A stretch of DNA of 64,000 nucleotides from Collinsella sp. Its GTDB lineage: Bacteria; Actinomycetota; Coriobacteriia; Coriobacteriales; Coriobacteriaceae. Positions 43,043 through 51,615 of the stretch are shown here, in pieces; within the stretch, counting starts at the first letter, position 1; every line of letters starts with the position of its first letter. The stretch is taken from the NCBI GenBank assembly GCA_018368345.1, contig JAGZEK010000002.1, forward strand, positions 124,001 to 188,000. Direction: 5' to 3'. The notes below the pieces were generated by a model. The model made no database searches. It was not told where the DNA came from and saw only the letters and a program-made list of their open reading frames with translations. The translations under genes were made by a program, and so were the position numbers.

Positions 43043-44305
43043 GTGTCTGAGATTAACATTGCCGAGCTTTTTGCGGGCGTCGGCGGATTTCGTCTGGGTC
43101 TTGAAGGCTATGCCGACCCGCGTCATCCCGAGTTTTACATGAAGCCCGCTGGCCCCTTCCATACCATTTGGGCAAACCAGTGGGAACCGCCCGGAACCAA
43201 AACTCGTCAGTTCGCGGCACGTTGCTATATGGACCGCTTTGGCGAAGATTCCGTAGTCAACGAAGATATCAATAAGGTCTTGGATCAGGTTGAAGCCGGC
43301 AAAATTAAAATCCCCGACGTGCAAATGGTCGTCGGTGGCTTCCCTTGCCAGGACTACTCTGTTGCACGCCCGCTCAATCAGGCGCACGGCATCGAGGGCA
43401 AGAAGGGTGTCCTTTGGTGGGACATCTATCACTTCCTCGAAATGAAGAAGCCCAAGTTCGGTCTCTTTGAGAACGTCGACCGCCTGCTCAAGTCGCCCGC
43501 GTCTCAACGCGGTCGCGACTTCGCCATCATCCTAAGCTGTCTTGCCGACCTCGACTACACGGTCGAATGGCGCGTGGTCAACTCTGCCGAATACGGTTTC
43601 CCCCAGCGTCGCAAGCGTGTTTATATCTTTTGCGAAAAGGGCGCTGGCAAGGTTGATCTCGTTGATCGCATGCACAACGGCGTCATGGCTAAAGCCTTCC
43701 CCGCCATCTATCCCGACGAGATGTCCGAACTCGACGTTTTACCCGACCCCTACGAGAACTCAACTCGTTTTGGCATCGGCCAAAAGACCTCTCAATTCAA
43801 GAATGCTGGCGTCATGCAGGGCTGTCATGTTCTGACCTGCGACTTTGCCGAGGACTATCACGGTGAACGCCGCGTGCTTGGCGACGTGCTTGTCGACGTG
43901 GCTGATGTCCCGGATCAGTTCTACATCTCCGACGAAAAGCTTCCCGACTGGCGCTACCTTAAGGGCAGCAAGCGCGAAGAACGCACTAACAAAAAGACAG
44001 GCTTTACGTACACGTATTCCGAGGGAGCCATGAGCTTCCCGGATGCCACCGACAAGCCGAGCCGCACCATCCTCACAGGAGAAGGCGGCACGGGAGCGAG
44101 CCGCTTCAAGCACGTCATCGAATGTCCCGATGGCCGTTTCCGCCGTCTTGTTCCTGACGAGCTCGATCAGCTTCAGGGATTCCCGAAAGGCTGGACCGAT
44201 ACGGGCATGACTGACGGCCATCGAGCCTTCTGCATGGGCAACGCACTCGTCACCGGCGTGCCCCATCGCATTGGCGAAGCCATGGTCGAAGTGTACGGCC
44301 TGTAG
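43043..44305 (+). CDS. DNA (cytosine-5) methyltransferase, restriction partner
   Basis: A 420-residue C5-cytosine methyltransferase that protects the host from the divergent endonuclease. Motif I is LFAGVGGFRLGL (9-20), motif IV GFPCQDYS with catalytic Cys102, motif VI FENV (142-145) and motif VIII QRRKR (188-192). A target-recognition region follows, then the late motifs FRRLVPDELDQLQGFP and GNALVTGVPHRIGEAM. The start is a GTG preceded by TGGAGA. The frame continues upstream but over the leader. Length matches M.Sau3AI-like enzymes. Confidence 0.94.
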   Translation: MSEINIAELFAGVGGFRLGLEGYADPRHPEFYMKPAGPFHTIWANQWEPPGTKTRQFAARCYMDRFGEDSVVNEDINKVLDQVEAGKIKIPDVQMVVGGFPCQDYSVARPLNQAHGIEGKKGVLWWDIYHFLEMKKPKFGLFENVDRLLKSPASQRGRDFAIILSCLADLDYTVEWRVVNSAEYGFPQRRKRVYIFCEKGAGKVDLVDRMHNGVMAKAFPAIYPDEMSELDVLPDPYENSTRFGIGQKTSQFKNAGVMQGCHVLTCDFAEDYHGERRVLGDVLVDVADVPDQFYISDEKLPDWRYLKGSKREERTNKKTGFTYTYSEGAMSFPDATDKPSRTILTGEGGTGASRFKHVIECPDGRFRRLVPDELDQLQGFPKGWTDTGMTDGHRAFCMGNALVTGVPHRIGEAMVEVYGL

Positions 44306-44329
44306 CCTTTTATTTTTATTCTTTAAGTT

Positions 44330-44366
44330 GGCGAGGAATCGACACCGTCGATGACCTCGCCTTTTC
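44330..44366 (+). terminator. Intrinsic terminator after the methyltransferase
   Basis: GGCGAGG/CCTCGCC arms with an inner ATCGAC/GTCGAT stem, followed by TTTTCTT. Confidence 0.85.
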
Positions 44367-44438
44367 TTACATTAAGCAAGGACTTGGCTTGTCGCTCTTT
44401 ATAATCGAAGGCTCCGTGTCGCTCGACAACAGCAGCGT

Positions 44439-45563
44439 TTATTGGTCTCCATCTAAACCAACCGGCAAAAATGCAATAGTTCCATCTTCTTTGACTTCAT
44501 ATTGCACAAACTTCAAACTAAGCCAACGATGGGTCATCGGCGGGCGCCCTTTTACGTCATAGCGAACCATTTCCGCCAAATGCCGCTTCAGAGAATTGGT
44601 GTCAAAGCTTCTTGCGACAAGATACGCCTCGATCATCGCGTAACCACTGTGAGCATATTCGCTTCTAACCCAGTCAACATATCTCATGACTTGAGCAATA
44701 TCTGTACCTTGAGCAATATCTTTCTTCAGCTCTGCCACGATATATTTTTCGACAATTCTATCTGTGTCGGGAATCCACCTATACCCAAATACATCCATGC
44801 GGTCCATGTACATTACGGGCTTATTTGGAGAGGCGGGAACCTGATGGTCTAAATAATCCCAATGCCCAAATACCTTCTCCGTTTCCACTTCTTGCGAAGC
44901 CAGCTGACTAAGAAGGCCAACTTCCAATAGCATCTCTTTTGAAAGAGACCCGCAGTCTTGCCTATTTGAAGAGAGTAGGCTCTTGATTTGCAAGCCAGTC
45001 GGTGCCGAAATGTTACGCAACCAATCTGGCTGATTAATCTCTATAGTTTGGCCGTTCGGCCAATTGGCTCGTAACACCGCCGCTTTAAAAGCGGCGTTTT
45101 CATCATCATCAAGCTTGATAAACGATCTCTTCTCAAAGACACGCAATGATCGAAATGCCGATGGATTGGTTAGAAGCAAATCGTCCATATCAACGGACAT
45201 TTTGAATAACGCCGGATCTGCTGTAAATTTTATAATCCAACGCCCTATACGTTTGTCATCCCGTGCATCCTTGTAAGCCGCCTCAAGGCAAGCCTTATCA
45301 ATGTCTATCGTTTCCGTCGAAGTAGCACCTTTAAAATTCTCGATTACGGCGGCGCCCTCAAAAGAGTCTATTTTTCCAATGCCGTATATCTTTCGTTTGC
45401 TAAAGAAATAGACGTTATCGCCGGGACGCATAGTTACGTAGTCACCCAGAGTCGCTTCTGTCGCGCTACTCCACTTCGGATTCATAAGCGTAGAATAGGC
45501 TCCTCTTTTCATGCATTCGGTCGCTTCTTCCTCTTTAGAAAACGTAAATAGATAGCCCGCCAT
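44439..45563 (-). CDS. PUA/EVE-like domain fused to PD-(D/E)XK nuclease, predicted modification-dependent
   Basis: A 374-residue protein. The N-terminal 70 residues (LFTFSKEEEATECMKRGAY; LGDYVTMRPGDNVYFFSK; IYGIGKI) look like a PUA-superfamily EVE/ASCH-type domain, which in restriction systems reads modified bases. The last third contains Asp257, Glu278 and Lys280 (VAELKKD) and the downstream QVMRY (291-295), the NucS/RecB-type D-ExK-QxxxY nuclease pattern. The middle (about 90-230) is unassigned. GC content is lower than the neighbours, consistent with transfer. Start 45563 follows GGAGGAAG. It shares a divergent intergenic region with the HNH gene. Confidence 0.65.
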   Translation of the reverse strand: MAGYLFTFSKEEEATECMKRGAYSTLMNPKWSSATEATLGDYVTMRPGDNVYFFSKRKIYGIGKIDSFEGAAVIENFKGATSTETIDIDKACLEAAYKDARDDKRIGRWIIKFTADPALFKMSVDMDDLLLTNPSAFRSLRVFEKRSFIKLDDDENAAFKAAVLRANWPNGQTIEINQPDWLRNISAPTGLQIKSLLSSNRQDCGSLSKEMLLEVGLLSQLASQEVETEKVFGHWDYLDHQVPASPNKPVMYMDRMDVFGYRWIPDTDRIVEKYIVAELKKDIAQGTDIAQVMRYVDWVRSEYAHSGYAMIEAYLVARSFDTNSLKRHLAEMVRYDVKGRPPMTHRWLSLKFVQYEVKEDGTIAFLPVGLDGDQ

Positions 45564-45798
45564 ACTTCCTCCGTTATTGATGGTTGAGCTCAGGTGCCCC
45601 AGCGCCCAGTCAAAGCAATTAAAGTCCTGCACAGTTTATGCCACCTTCGTTGCAATGGTTATCGCAATAAGGCTCCTGCCCATGTCCACGGTATTCGATA
45701 TGGTCAGACAGAACCTAACATTTCCACTCCGCCCTTGACCCTAATGAGCAGCATGCTTAGGCTTTCGGGCAATAAGTTGTTTTGGAATGGGAGGGCCT

Positions 45799-46689
45799 AT
45801 GTTCAATCCCGGTATTGCCATCGGAGATGTCCTGACCGAAAAACAAGTTCACGACACCTTCGAATGTCAGACAACGCTCGGTATTCGCATGAGCAAGAAA
45901 AACAATCTTTTTGTCATCATGTCAGGTTCGGCACGAAATAAGGTCTACGCCGACCGATGGCAAGCGGATATCCTCCTTTACAACGGAACGGACATCAATT
46001 CGGATAGCTCTGCCAGTCAGACCCTAAAAAGAGGAAACGGAAATAACAACGCTGCGCTTGCCGAAACCTGGGGGCTACCCCCTGAGTTGAGACCGGATAT
46101 TTTTCTCTTTATCAAAATTGGAACAAACCGTTGTCGCTACATGGGGCCAGTTGAACCCTGTCTTAAGCCATATATCGCCCCAAGACACGATGACCCCGAA
46201 AGGAATGTCTGGATTTTCCCCCTAAAAGTAAATCTCTCTGAAAATGAAGCGGCATACGATAAGGAGATAGCGAGCGCTCAGAAGCTGGGCACAAAAGAGC
46301 TGTGTCGCCAGCTTTTGGAAGAGTCCAAGAGGGCTCATGGGACCAAAGCAAAAACCGCTCCCTCTGCCAATCCGCGCTTCACTCGAAATTGTAAAGTGGC
46401 GGCAATTGCTAAAGAGTTAGCTGGGGGCAGGTGCGATCTTTGCGGGTCCGAAGCCCCCTTTTTAACAAAGGACGGACTTCCCTATCTTGAAGAGCATCAT
46501 GTCGAGTGGCTAAGCCAAGGTGGAGCCGACAGTGTTGGTAACGTCGTCGCTCTTTGCCCAAACTGTCACAGGAAAATGCACGCACTTAACCAGCCTACCG
46601 ACGTCAAACGACTCAAAGAGAAGATTAATCTCCATCTCAGCAAAATAGCAGTGGAATACAGCTCTTTGGGAACAGGGGGTGCGCAATAA
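45799..46689 (+). CDS. SRA-like/HNH endonuclease, predicted modification-dependent
   Basis: A 296-residue protein. Residues 5-120 resemble the SRA-like domain of ScoMcrA-type enzymes: LTEKQV, LGIRMSKKNNLFVIMSG, YADRWQADILLYNGT, NNNAALAE and CRYMG occur in the expected order. Residues 205-262 are a Cys4-type HNH: CDLCG (212-216), EEHHVEW (231-237) and CPNCHRKMH (253-261). Both domains point to cleavage of modified DNA. Start 45799 follows GGGAGGG. It is divergent from the EVE-like nuclease and is comparatively AT-rich. Confidence 0.75.
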   Translation: MFNPGIAIGDVLTEKQVHDTFECQTTLGIRMSKKNNLFVIMSGSARNKVYADRWQADILLYNGTDINSDSSASQTLKRGNGNNNAALAETWGLPPELRPDIFLFIKIGTNRCRYMGPVEPCLKPYIAPRHDDPERNVWIFPLKVNLSENEAAYDKEIASAQKLGTKELCRQLLEESKRAHGTKAKTAPSANPRFTRNCKVAAIAKELAGGRCDLCGSEAPFLTKDGLPYLEEHHVEWLSQGGADSVGNVVALCPNCHRKMHALNQPTDVKRLKEKINLHLSKIAVEYSSLGTGGAQ

Positions 46690-46791
46690 GTTTAACACCC
46701 ATCCACCACATACTGCGTTGTTGCCCTATATACTGATGTAGCACGTGTTTCATCCGGGCTTGTTGGGCCGGATTGTTCATGGGAGGGTCTT

Positions 46792-47283
46792 ATGGCTGCT
46801 TCGAATCCGCCTAAGGGGAGCGTTTCCTCTTCGTCCATCAAGCCGGTTACGCGCAAGGCCGTGCGTTGCCAGCGCGAGGTCGCTTGGCTTGTCACGCAAG
46901 CGGCGGGCAGGCTTGTGGCGAGCACGGAGGACGTCAATGCGCCTACGCCGAGCTTTGTGTTAGCGGCGGCGCTGAATTTTGTGCGCCAATTGGAGCTTGC
47001 CGCACAGGATGCCAGCGGCCACCTCAACTACCAGAATGTTATGGCGCCCGACCTGCAAACGTTCTGCCGCATGGCCAAGTTGCCCGCCGCACCCAATGCG
47101 CTTTCGGACGCAGGCTACATGTTTACGCTTTCGGGCGCGGACCTTATCCGCAACATCTATGCATACTGCGGCGAGCTCGCCGAGCGCCACGTCTTTGACG
47201 CGGCAGAAGTCAAACCGGGATATGTCATCAAGCTGGTTCTTAGGCTGTTCTTGATGAACGAGCACGAGGCTACGCAGAAATAA
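46792..47283 (+). CDS. Conserved-looking hypothetical protein
   Basis: A 163-residue soluble protein, mainly helical, with no recognised domain, membrane helix or signal peptide. A basic, Ser/Pro-rich first 30 residues precede a region rich in Ala and Leu with two Cys. A GGGAGGG site lies before the ATG, and a TATACT-like box stands about 60 bases upstream, so it appears to be a monocistronic gene. It follows the defense island, but GC content resembles the core genome. No function is proposed. Confidence 0.65.
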   Translation: MAASNPPKGSVSSSSIKPVTRKAVRCQREVAWLVTQAAGRLVASTEDVNAPTPSFVLAAALNFVRQLELAAQDASGHLNYQNVMAPDLQTFCRMAKLPAAPNALSDAGYMFTLSGADLIRNIYAYCGELAERHVFDAAEVKPGYVIKLVLRLFLMNEHEATQK

Positions 47284-47316
47284 GTCGTCCGGCAGAACCA
47301 TTGTCGATCTGGCGAT

Positions 47317-47337
47317 GACGCCTTGCCGTAGGCGTCA
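47317..47337. terminator. Hairpin after the hypothetical gene
   Basis: TGACGCC/GGCGTCA arms with a 7-base loop, 33 bases after the stop. No T-run follows, so its termination role is uncertain. Confidence 0.45.
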
Positions 47338-47371
47338 CCGCACGAGCGAGGATTTTCGGACGGTCGGATAT

Positions 47372-47488
47372 CGAGAGTGGATATTTGGACGGTTTTTGGG
47401 GCTTTTGCGGCAGATTCCGTCCGAATATCCACTCTCGTTTGGCGAGCGTCCAATTTTCCACGCTCGCGCGTCCGGATATCCACGCTCG
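47372..47488. repeat. Four copies of a 21-base motif before the M16 peptidase
   Basis: The motif CGAG(A/C)GTGGA followed by an AT-rich centre and GGACG(G/C) occurs at 47372-47392 on the plus strand and at 47417-47437, 47446-47466 and 47468-47488 on the minus strand. The first two form a near-perfect inverted repeat. This region makes up most of the 342-base gap before 47626. It could be an operator array or a structured leader. Confidence 0.65.
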
Positions 47489-47625
47489 TGCGGCGGGCGA
47501 ACCGCGAGTGATCGACGATCAGCCGGCATCGTCTCCAGTTCGCCGCAGTGCCGCGGCCCCATATGGGTATACTCTCGGGGATTCGACTCGATTCGCCCCC
47601 GCTGGGGCGTCAAAGGAGACTGCAT

Positions 47626-50600
47626 ATGCCCACCACCTCAACCGACCCGCGCGCCGCAGCCGCCACACTGCTGGTGCCCGGCACCACCTGTCATGGCTTT
47701 GCCGTCGAGCGCTGCGAGACCGTGCCCGAGCTCGACTCGGACGCCTACGTGCTGCGCCACACCGCCTCGGGCGCTCGCCTGCTGTACCTGGCGTGCGATG
47801 ACGAGAACAAGGCCTTTGCCATTGGCTTTAAGACGCCGCCGGCCGATTCCACCGGCGTGTTCCATATTCTTGAGCACTCGGTGCTGTGCGGATCGGCCAA
47901 ATTCCCCGTCAAGGAGCCGTTTGTCGACCTGATCAAGAGCTCCATGCAGACGTTCCTCAACGCCATGACCTACCCCGACAAGACCATCTACCCCGTTGCC
48001 ACCACCAACGAGCAGGATCTGTACAACCTGATGGACGTGTACCTGGACGCGGTGTTCAACCCGGCCATCTATACCAAGCCCACCATTTTTGAGCAGGAGG
48101 GCTGGCACTACGAACTGGACCTGCCGGAGGGCGACGGCGACAGCAGCGCCGCGAGCCTGCACGAGGGCACGCTGCGTTATAACGGCGTGGTGTTCAACGA
48201 GATGAAGGGCGCGCTGTCCGACCCCATGAGCGTGCTGGACGATGCCGTCAACGCCGCGCTCTATCCCGACACCGCCTATGCGCACGAGAGCGGCGGCGAC
48301 CCGCGCGCGATTCCCGCGCTCACCTACGAGCAGTTCCTGGACACGCACGCGCGACACTACAATCCCTCCAACTCCTACATCACGCTCTACGGCGACCTGG
48401 ACGTGGACCGCGCACTGGCCTTTTTGGACGAGCGCTATCTGTCGCAGCCGAGTGCCGCGAGCCGCCGCATGGACGCTGCCGTTGCCGCCGGCGAGGACCC
48501 GTCCACGCTGGCGCCCAATCCGTTGGACGCGCAGGCGCCCGTGACCTGCGAGTACAAGCGCATCGAGATGGCCACCACACCCGAGAACGCCCTGGTGGGC
48601 CTGGGCCTTGTGCTGGGCAGCGCGCTCGACCGCAAGCGCACGATCGCGGCGGATATCCTGTTCGAGGCGCTGCTGGGCTCCAACGAAGCGCCGGTTAAGA
48701 AGGCCATTCTGGCCGCCGGCCTGGGCGGCAACGTGGTGAGCTACACCGCGGCCGAGAGCCTGCAGCCCTACGAGCTCATCATGCTGCAAAACGCACAGCC
48801 CGGTGTGGCGCGCGAGCTGCGTCGCGTGTTCCAGGACGCCTGCCGCGACCTGTGCGAGCACGGAGCTCCGCGCGAGCGTCTGGAAGCCATCATCAGCAGC
48901 AACGAGTACGACCTGCGCCAGCGTGACTATGGCATCGCCGACGGCGTGGCCATTGCGTGCGACGCGCTGAGCACCTGGCTCTACGATGACGACGCCGCGA
49001 CGCTGGCGCTCAAGTACGGCCCGGTGTACGAGGAGCTGCGTAGCGAGCTGGACGGCAGCTATTTTGAGGACCTGCTGCGCGAGCTGGTGCTGGAAAACGA
49101 CCACATGGCACTGGTCGAGCTGGTGCCGGTGGACGCCGCCGAGGGTTCGGAGGGTGCCGAGGCCGCCGAGCTGGCAGCCAAGCGCGATGCCATGACCGAT
49201 GCCGAGCTGACCGACGTGGTCGAGCGCACGGCCGCGCTGCGTGCCGCGCAGGAGGCGGAAGACACACCCGAGGCCAAGGCCACGCTGCCGCGCCTGCGCG
49301 TGTCCGACATTGGCGAGGCGCGCCCCGAGCCGCCACTGATCGTGGACACGACCGTGCCCATCCCCTGCCTGCGCCACGGCATCCCCACCAACCGTCTGGC
49401 CTACGCCATGCAGTATTTCGACCTGAACTGCGTCGCGTTTGAGGACCTGCCCTATGTGACACTGCTCTGCCGCCTGCTTAAGCAGCTGCCCACGCGCGAG
49501 CACTCGGCCGAGGAACTCGACAACTTGCTCGCTGGCAAGCTCGGCTTTTTGAGCTTTACGACCGAGGTCATGACGCAGCCCGAAGTGGACGGCGTGCGCC
49601 CCTACCTGCTGGTGAGCGCCGGCGCCCTGTCCGAGAAGATCGATGCGCTGGCGAGTCTGCCGCGCGAGGTATGGTCGAGCACGCTTTTGGCAGATGCCGA
49701 CGCCGACCGCGTGCGCGACGTGCTCACACAGATTCGCATTGGGCTTGAGCAGGGCTTTATCAACAACGGCCACTCGGCGGCGCTCGGTCGCGCGATGAGC
49801 TACAGCTCGCCTTCGGCCGTGGTGCGCGAGCAGCTTTCAGGCGTGGACTTCTATCTGTTCCTGCGCGACCTGCTCGACCACTTTGACGAGCGCGTGAACG
49901 GGTTGCGTACCAAGCTTGCCGAGCTGGCAGGCCGCATCTTTGTGGCCGATGGCTGCCTGGCGAGCTTTACCGGCAGCGACGAGGACTTTAACGCATACTG
50001 GGCCGCCGCGGGCGACCTGGAGCTGGGCGCTGGCGACGGCGCCGATGCCGGCCGCAACGCGCTCGTGGTGCCGACGCCGTGCGACCGCCACGAGGCCTTT
50101 GTCATCCCCAGCGACATCTGTTTTGCGGCAAGCGCGTGCGACCCGCGTCGCTTGGGCATCGACGTGACGGGCGCCTGGGCGGTTGCCGCCAACGCGCTCT
50201 CCTACGACTATCTGTGGAACGAGATCCGCGTTAAGGGCGGCGCGTACGGCTGCGGATTCCGCGCGGCCGGCGAGCGTCAGGCGGCGTTCTACACCTACCG
50301 CGACCCGGCAATCGACCCCTCGATTGAGCGCGTGGCGCGCGCGGGCGAATGGCTCGGCAGCTTTGATCCCGACGAGGCCGCCTTTGAGGGCTTTATCGTG
50401 AGCTGCGTGAGCGGCATGGACGCGCCGGTGAAGCCGTACGCGCTCACCAAGCGCCGCAACACGACCTACCTGGCCGGGCTCGATCCGCATGCGCGCGAGG
50501 AGCGCCGCGCCCAGATGCTCGCCGCCACGCCCGGTGAGCTTCGCTCGCTCGGCGCCGACGTAACGCGCATCGCAGCCGAGTCGCCCACCTGCGTCTTTGG

Positions 50601-50661
50601 CGGCCGCGACGTCATCGCCAAGAGCAACGCCGGCTTCAACGTCATCGACCTGCTGGGCTAA
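47626..50661 (+). CDS. M16C metallopeptidase, presequence-protease (PreP/Cym1) type
   Basis: A 1011-residue zinc peptidase degrading short peptides in a closed chamber. The inverted zinc motif HILEH is at 80-84, and the distal Glu lies in the GTLRYNGVVFNEMKGA region. The M16C-associated middle domain and a C-terminal repeat (IRVKGGAYGCGF) are present, giving the full two-half architecture of PreP. There is no signal peptide. Start 47626 follows AAAGGAG. The gene is strongly GC-rich. A terminator follows. Confidence 0.93.
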   Translation: MPTTSTDPRAAAATLLVPGTTCHGFAVERCETVPELDSDAYVLRHTASGARLLYLACDDENKAFAIGFKTPPADSTGVFHILEHSVLCGSAKFPVKEPFVDLIKSSMQTFLNAMTYPDKTIYPVATTNEQDLYNLMDVYLDAVFNPAIYTKPTIFEQEGWHYELDLPEGDGDSSAASLHEGTLRYNGVVFNEMKGALSDPMSVLDDAVNAALYPDTAYAHESGGDPRAIPALTYEQFLDTHARHYNPSNSYITLYGDLDVDRALAFLDERYLSQPSAASRRMDAAVAAGEDPSTLAPNPLDAQAPVTCEYKRIEMATTPENALVGLGLVLGSALDRKRTIAADILFEALLGSNEAPVKKAILAAGLGGNVVSYTAAESLQPYELIMLQNAQPGVARELRRVFQDACRDLCEHGAPRERLEAIISSNEYDLRQRDYGIADGVAIACDALSTWLYDDDAATLALKYGPVYEELRSELDGSYFEDLLRELVLENDHMALVELVPVDAAEGSEGAEAAELAAKRDAMTDAELTDVVERTAALRAAQEAEDTPEAKATLPRLRVSDIGEARPEPPLIVDTTVPIPCLRHGIPTNRLAYAMQYFDLNCVAFEDLPYVTLLCRLLKQLPTREHSAEELDNLLAGKLGFLSFTTEVMTQPEVDGVRPYLLVSAGALSEKIDALASLPREVWSSTLLADADADRVRDVLTQIRIGLEQGFINNGHSAALGRAMSYSSPSAVVREQLSGVDFYLFLRDLLDHFDERVNGLRTKLAELAGRIFVADGCLASFTGSDEDFNAYWAAAGDLELGAGDGADAGRNALVVPTPCDRHEAFVIPSDICFAASACDPRRLGIDVTGAWAVAANALSYDYLWNEIRVKGGAYGCGFRAAGERQAAFYTYRDPAIDPSIERVARAGEWLGSFDPDEAAFEGFIVSCVSGMDAPVKPYALTKRRNTTYLAGLDPHAREERRAQMLAATPGELRSLGADVTRIAAESPTCVFGGRDVIAKSNAGFNVIDLLG

Positions 50662-50670
50662 CGCACTAAA

Positions 50671-50709
50671 GGTAGATTTTTGGGACATGCCCGAAAATCT
50701 ACCTTTTTT
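50671..50709 (+). terminator. Intrinsic terminator after the M16 gene
   Basis: GGTAGATTTT and AAAATCTACC are perfect arms, followed by six T residues. A shortened relative lies at 52646-52675 in the opposite sense. Confidence 0.88.
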
Positions 50710-50740
50710 CTGCGGCATGAGCGGGGCGGCGCAGCCCACC

Positions 50741-50898
50741 GCGGCGGTTTGTCTCAATCTGTAACATCTAGACGGCAATATCGGCTCCAGATGTTACAGA
50801 TCGAGACGTTTCCAGACGACGCCGACCTTTTGTCTCAATCTGTAACAACTAGGTCCAATTTTGCCGAGTTACTGTTACAGATCGAGACAAACCGCCGC
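50741..50898. repeat. Nested palindromic element between M16 and formyl-THF cyclo-ligase genes
   Basis: The 158-base element has 26-base terminal inverted repeats (50741-50766 and 50873-50898, one mismatch) starting GCGGCGGTTTGTCTC. Inside each half is an inverted copy of the GTCTCAATCTGTAACA part, at 50791-50807 and 50832-50847. It resembles a miniature inverted-repeat element or a double-hairpin RNA. No gene lies in it. Confidence 0.75.
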
Positions 50899-50976
50899 AG
50901 ACGCCCATCACAGCACAGATAAAACCCGCCAAAATAAACCTGTCCCTTTTTGGCAAGTTTGCTAGAGGAGGTTGGG

Positions 50977-51573
50977 ATGGACAAGGCTGAGTTGCGGCGG
51001 GCGGTGATTGCTCGGCGTGATGCTCTTGATTTGGACTTGCGGGCAGCGAAGTCTGCCGTTATCTGCGCGCGGCTTGTTGAGCTGTTGGATCGCTTGGATG
51101 CCGCGGCGCCGCACACCGTTGCCATCTATGCCGCGATGGGCTCCGAAGTCGACCCAGCCGCGTTTGCCGCTGCGGCCGCCAAACGCGGCTGGCGCGTGGC
51201 CTATCCGTGCATGCTCTCGGCAATTGATGCCGCAGCTTGTGGCCAGCGCATGTGCATGCGAGCAGTTGCCGCCGACGATGCGTCCGCGGCTCCGTTTATC
51301 GCCCACCCCGCGAGGGCCTTCGCGGCCACGGACATCGACAGCGACCGCTTCCCCATCGTGCCTGCCGAAGCACTCGACATGATTGTTGTGCCGCTCGTGG
51401 CCTTCGATCAAACCGGCGCGCGCCTGGGCTACGGCGGCGGCTGCTATGACCGCTACCTGCCCATGCTCTCGCCCGTATGTCAAATCGTCGGCATCGCCTT
51501 CGACGAACAACGCATCAACCACGTCCCCACCGATGCCCACGACCTGCCGCTACCCAACATCATCAGCGCCTAA
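50977..51573 (+). CDS. 5-formyltetrahydrofolate cyclo-ligase
   Basis: A 198-residue enzyme converting 5-formyl-THF to 5,10-methenyl-THF with ATP, recycling folate. The family signature LGYGGGCYDRYLPML is near residue 150, and the N-terminal KAELRRAVIARRDAL helix is typical. Start 50977 follows GAGGAGG. A start 27 bases upstream is not favoured. Convergent with metA. Confidence 0.9.
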   Translation: MDKAELRRAVIARRDALDLDLRAAKSAVICARLVELLDRLDAAAPHTVAIYAAMGSEVDPAAFAAAAAKRGWRVAYPCMLSAIDAAACGQRMCMRAVAADDASAAPFIAHPARAFAATDIDSDRFPIVPAEALDMIVVPLVAFDQTGARLGYGGGCYDRYLPMLSPVCQIVGIAFDEQRINHVPTDAHDLPLPNIISA

Positions 51574-51615
51574 CCGCCGCCACATCAGCCACGGCTACAG
51601 CAGTACCATCACAGC

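Noticed and set aside
40352..46700. Integrative element bounded by tRNA-Val
   Set aside because: No integrase and no direct repeat of the tRNA 3' end were found at the right border, so only a loose accessory island is claimed.
47372..47488. CRISPR array
   Set aside because: Repeat orientation is mixed, gaps are 1-24 bases instead of uniform spacers, and no cas genes are nearby.
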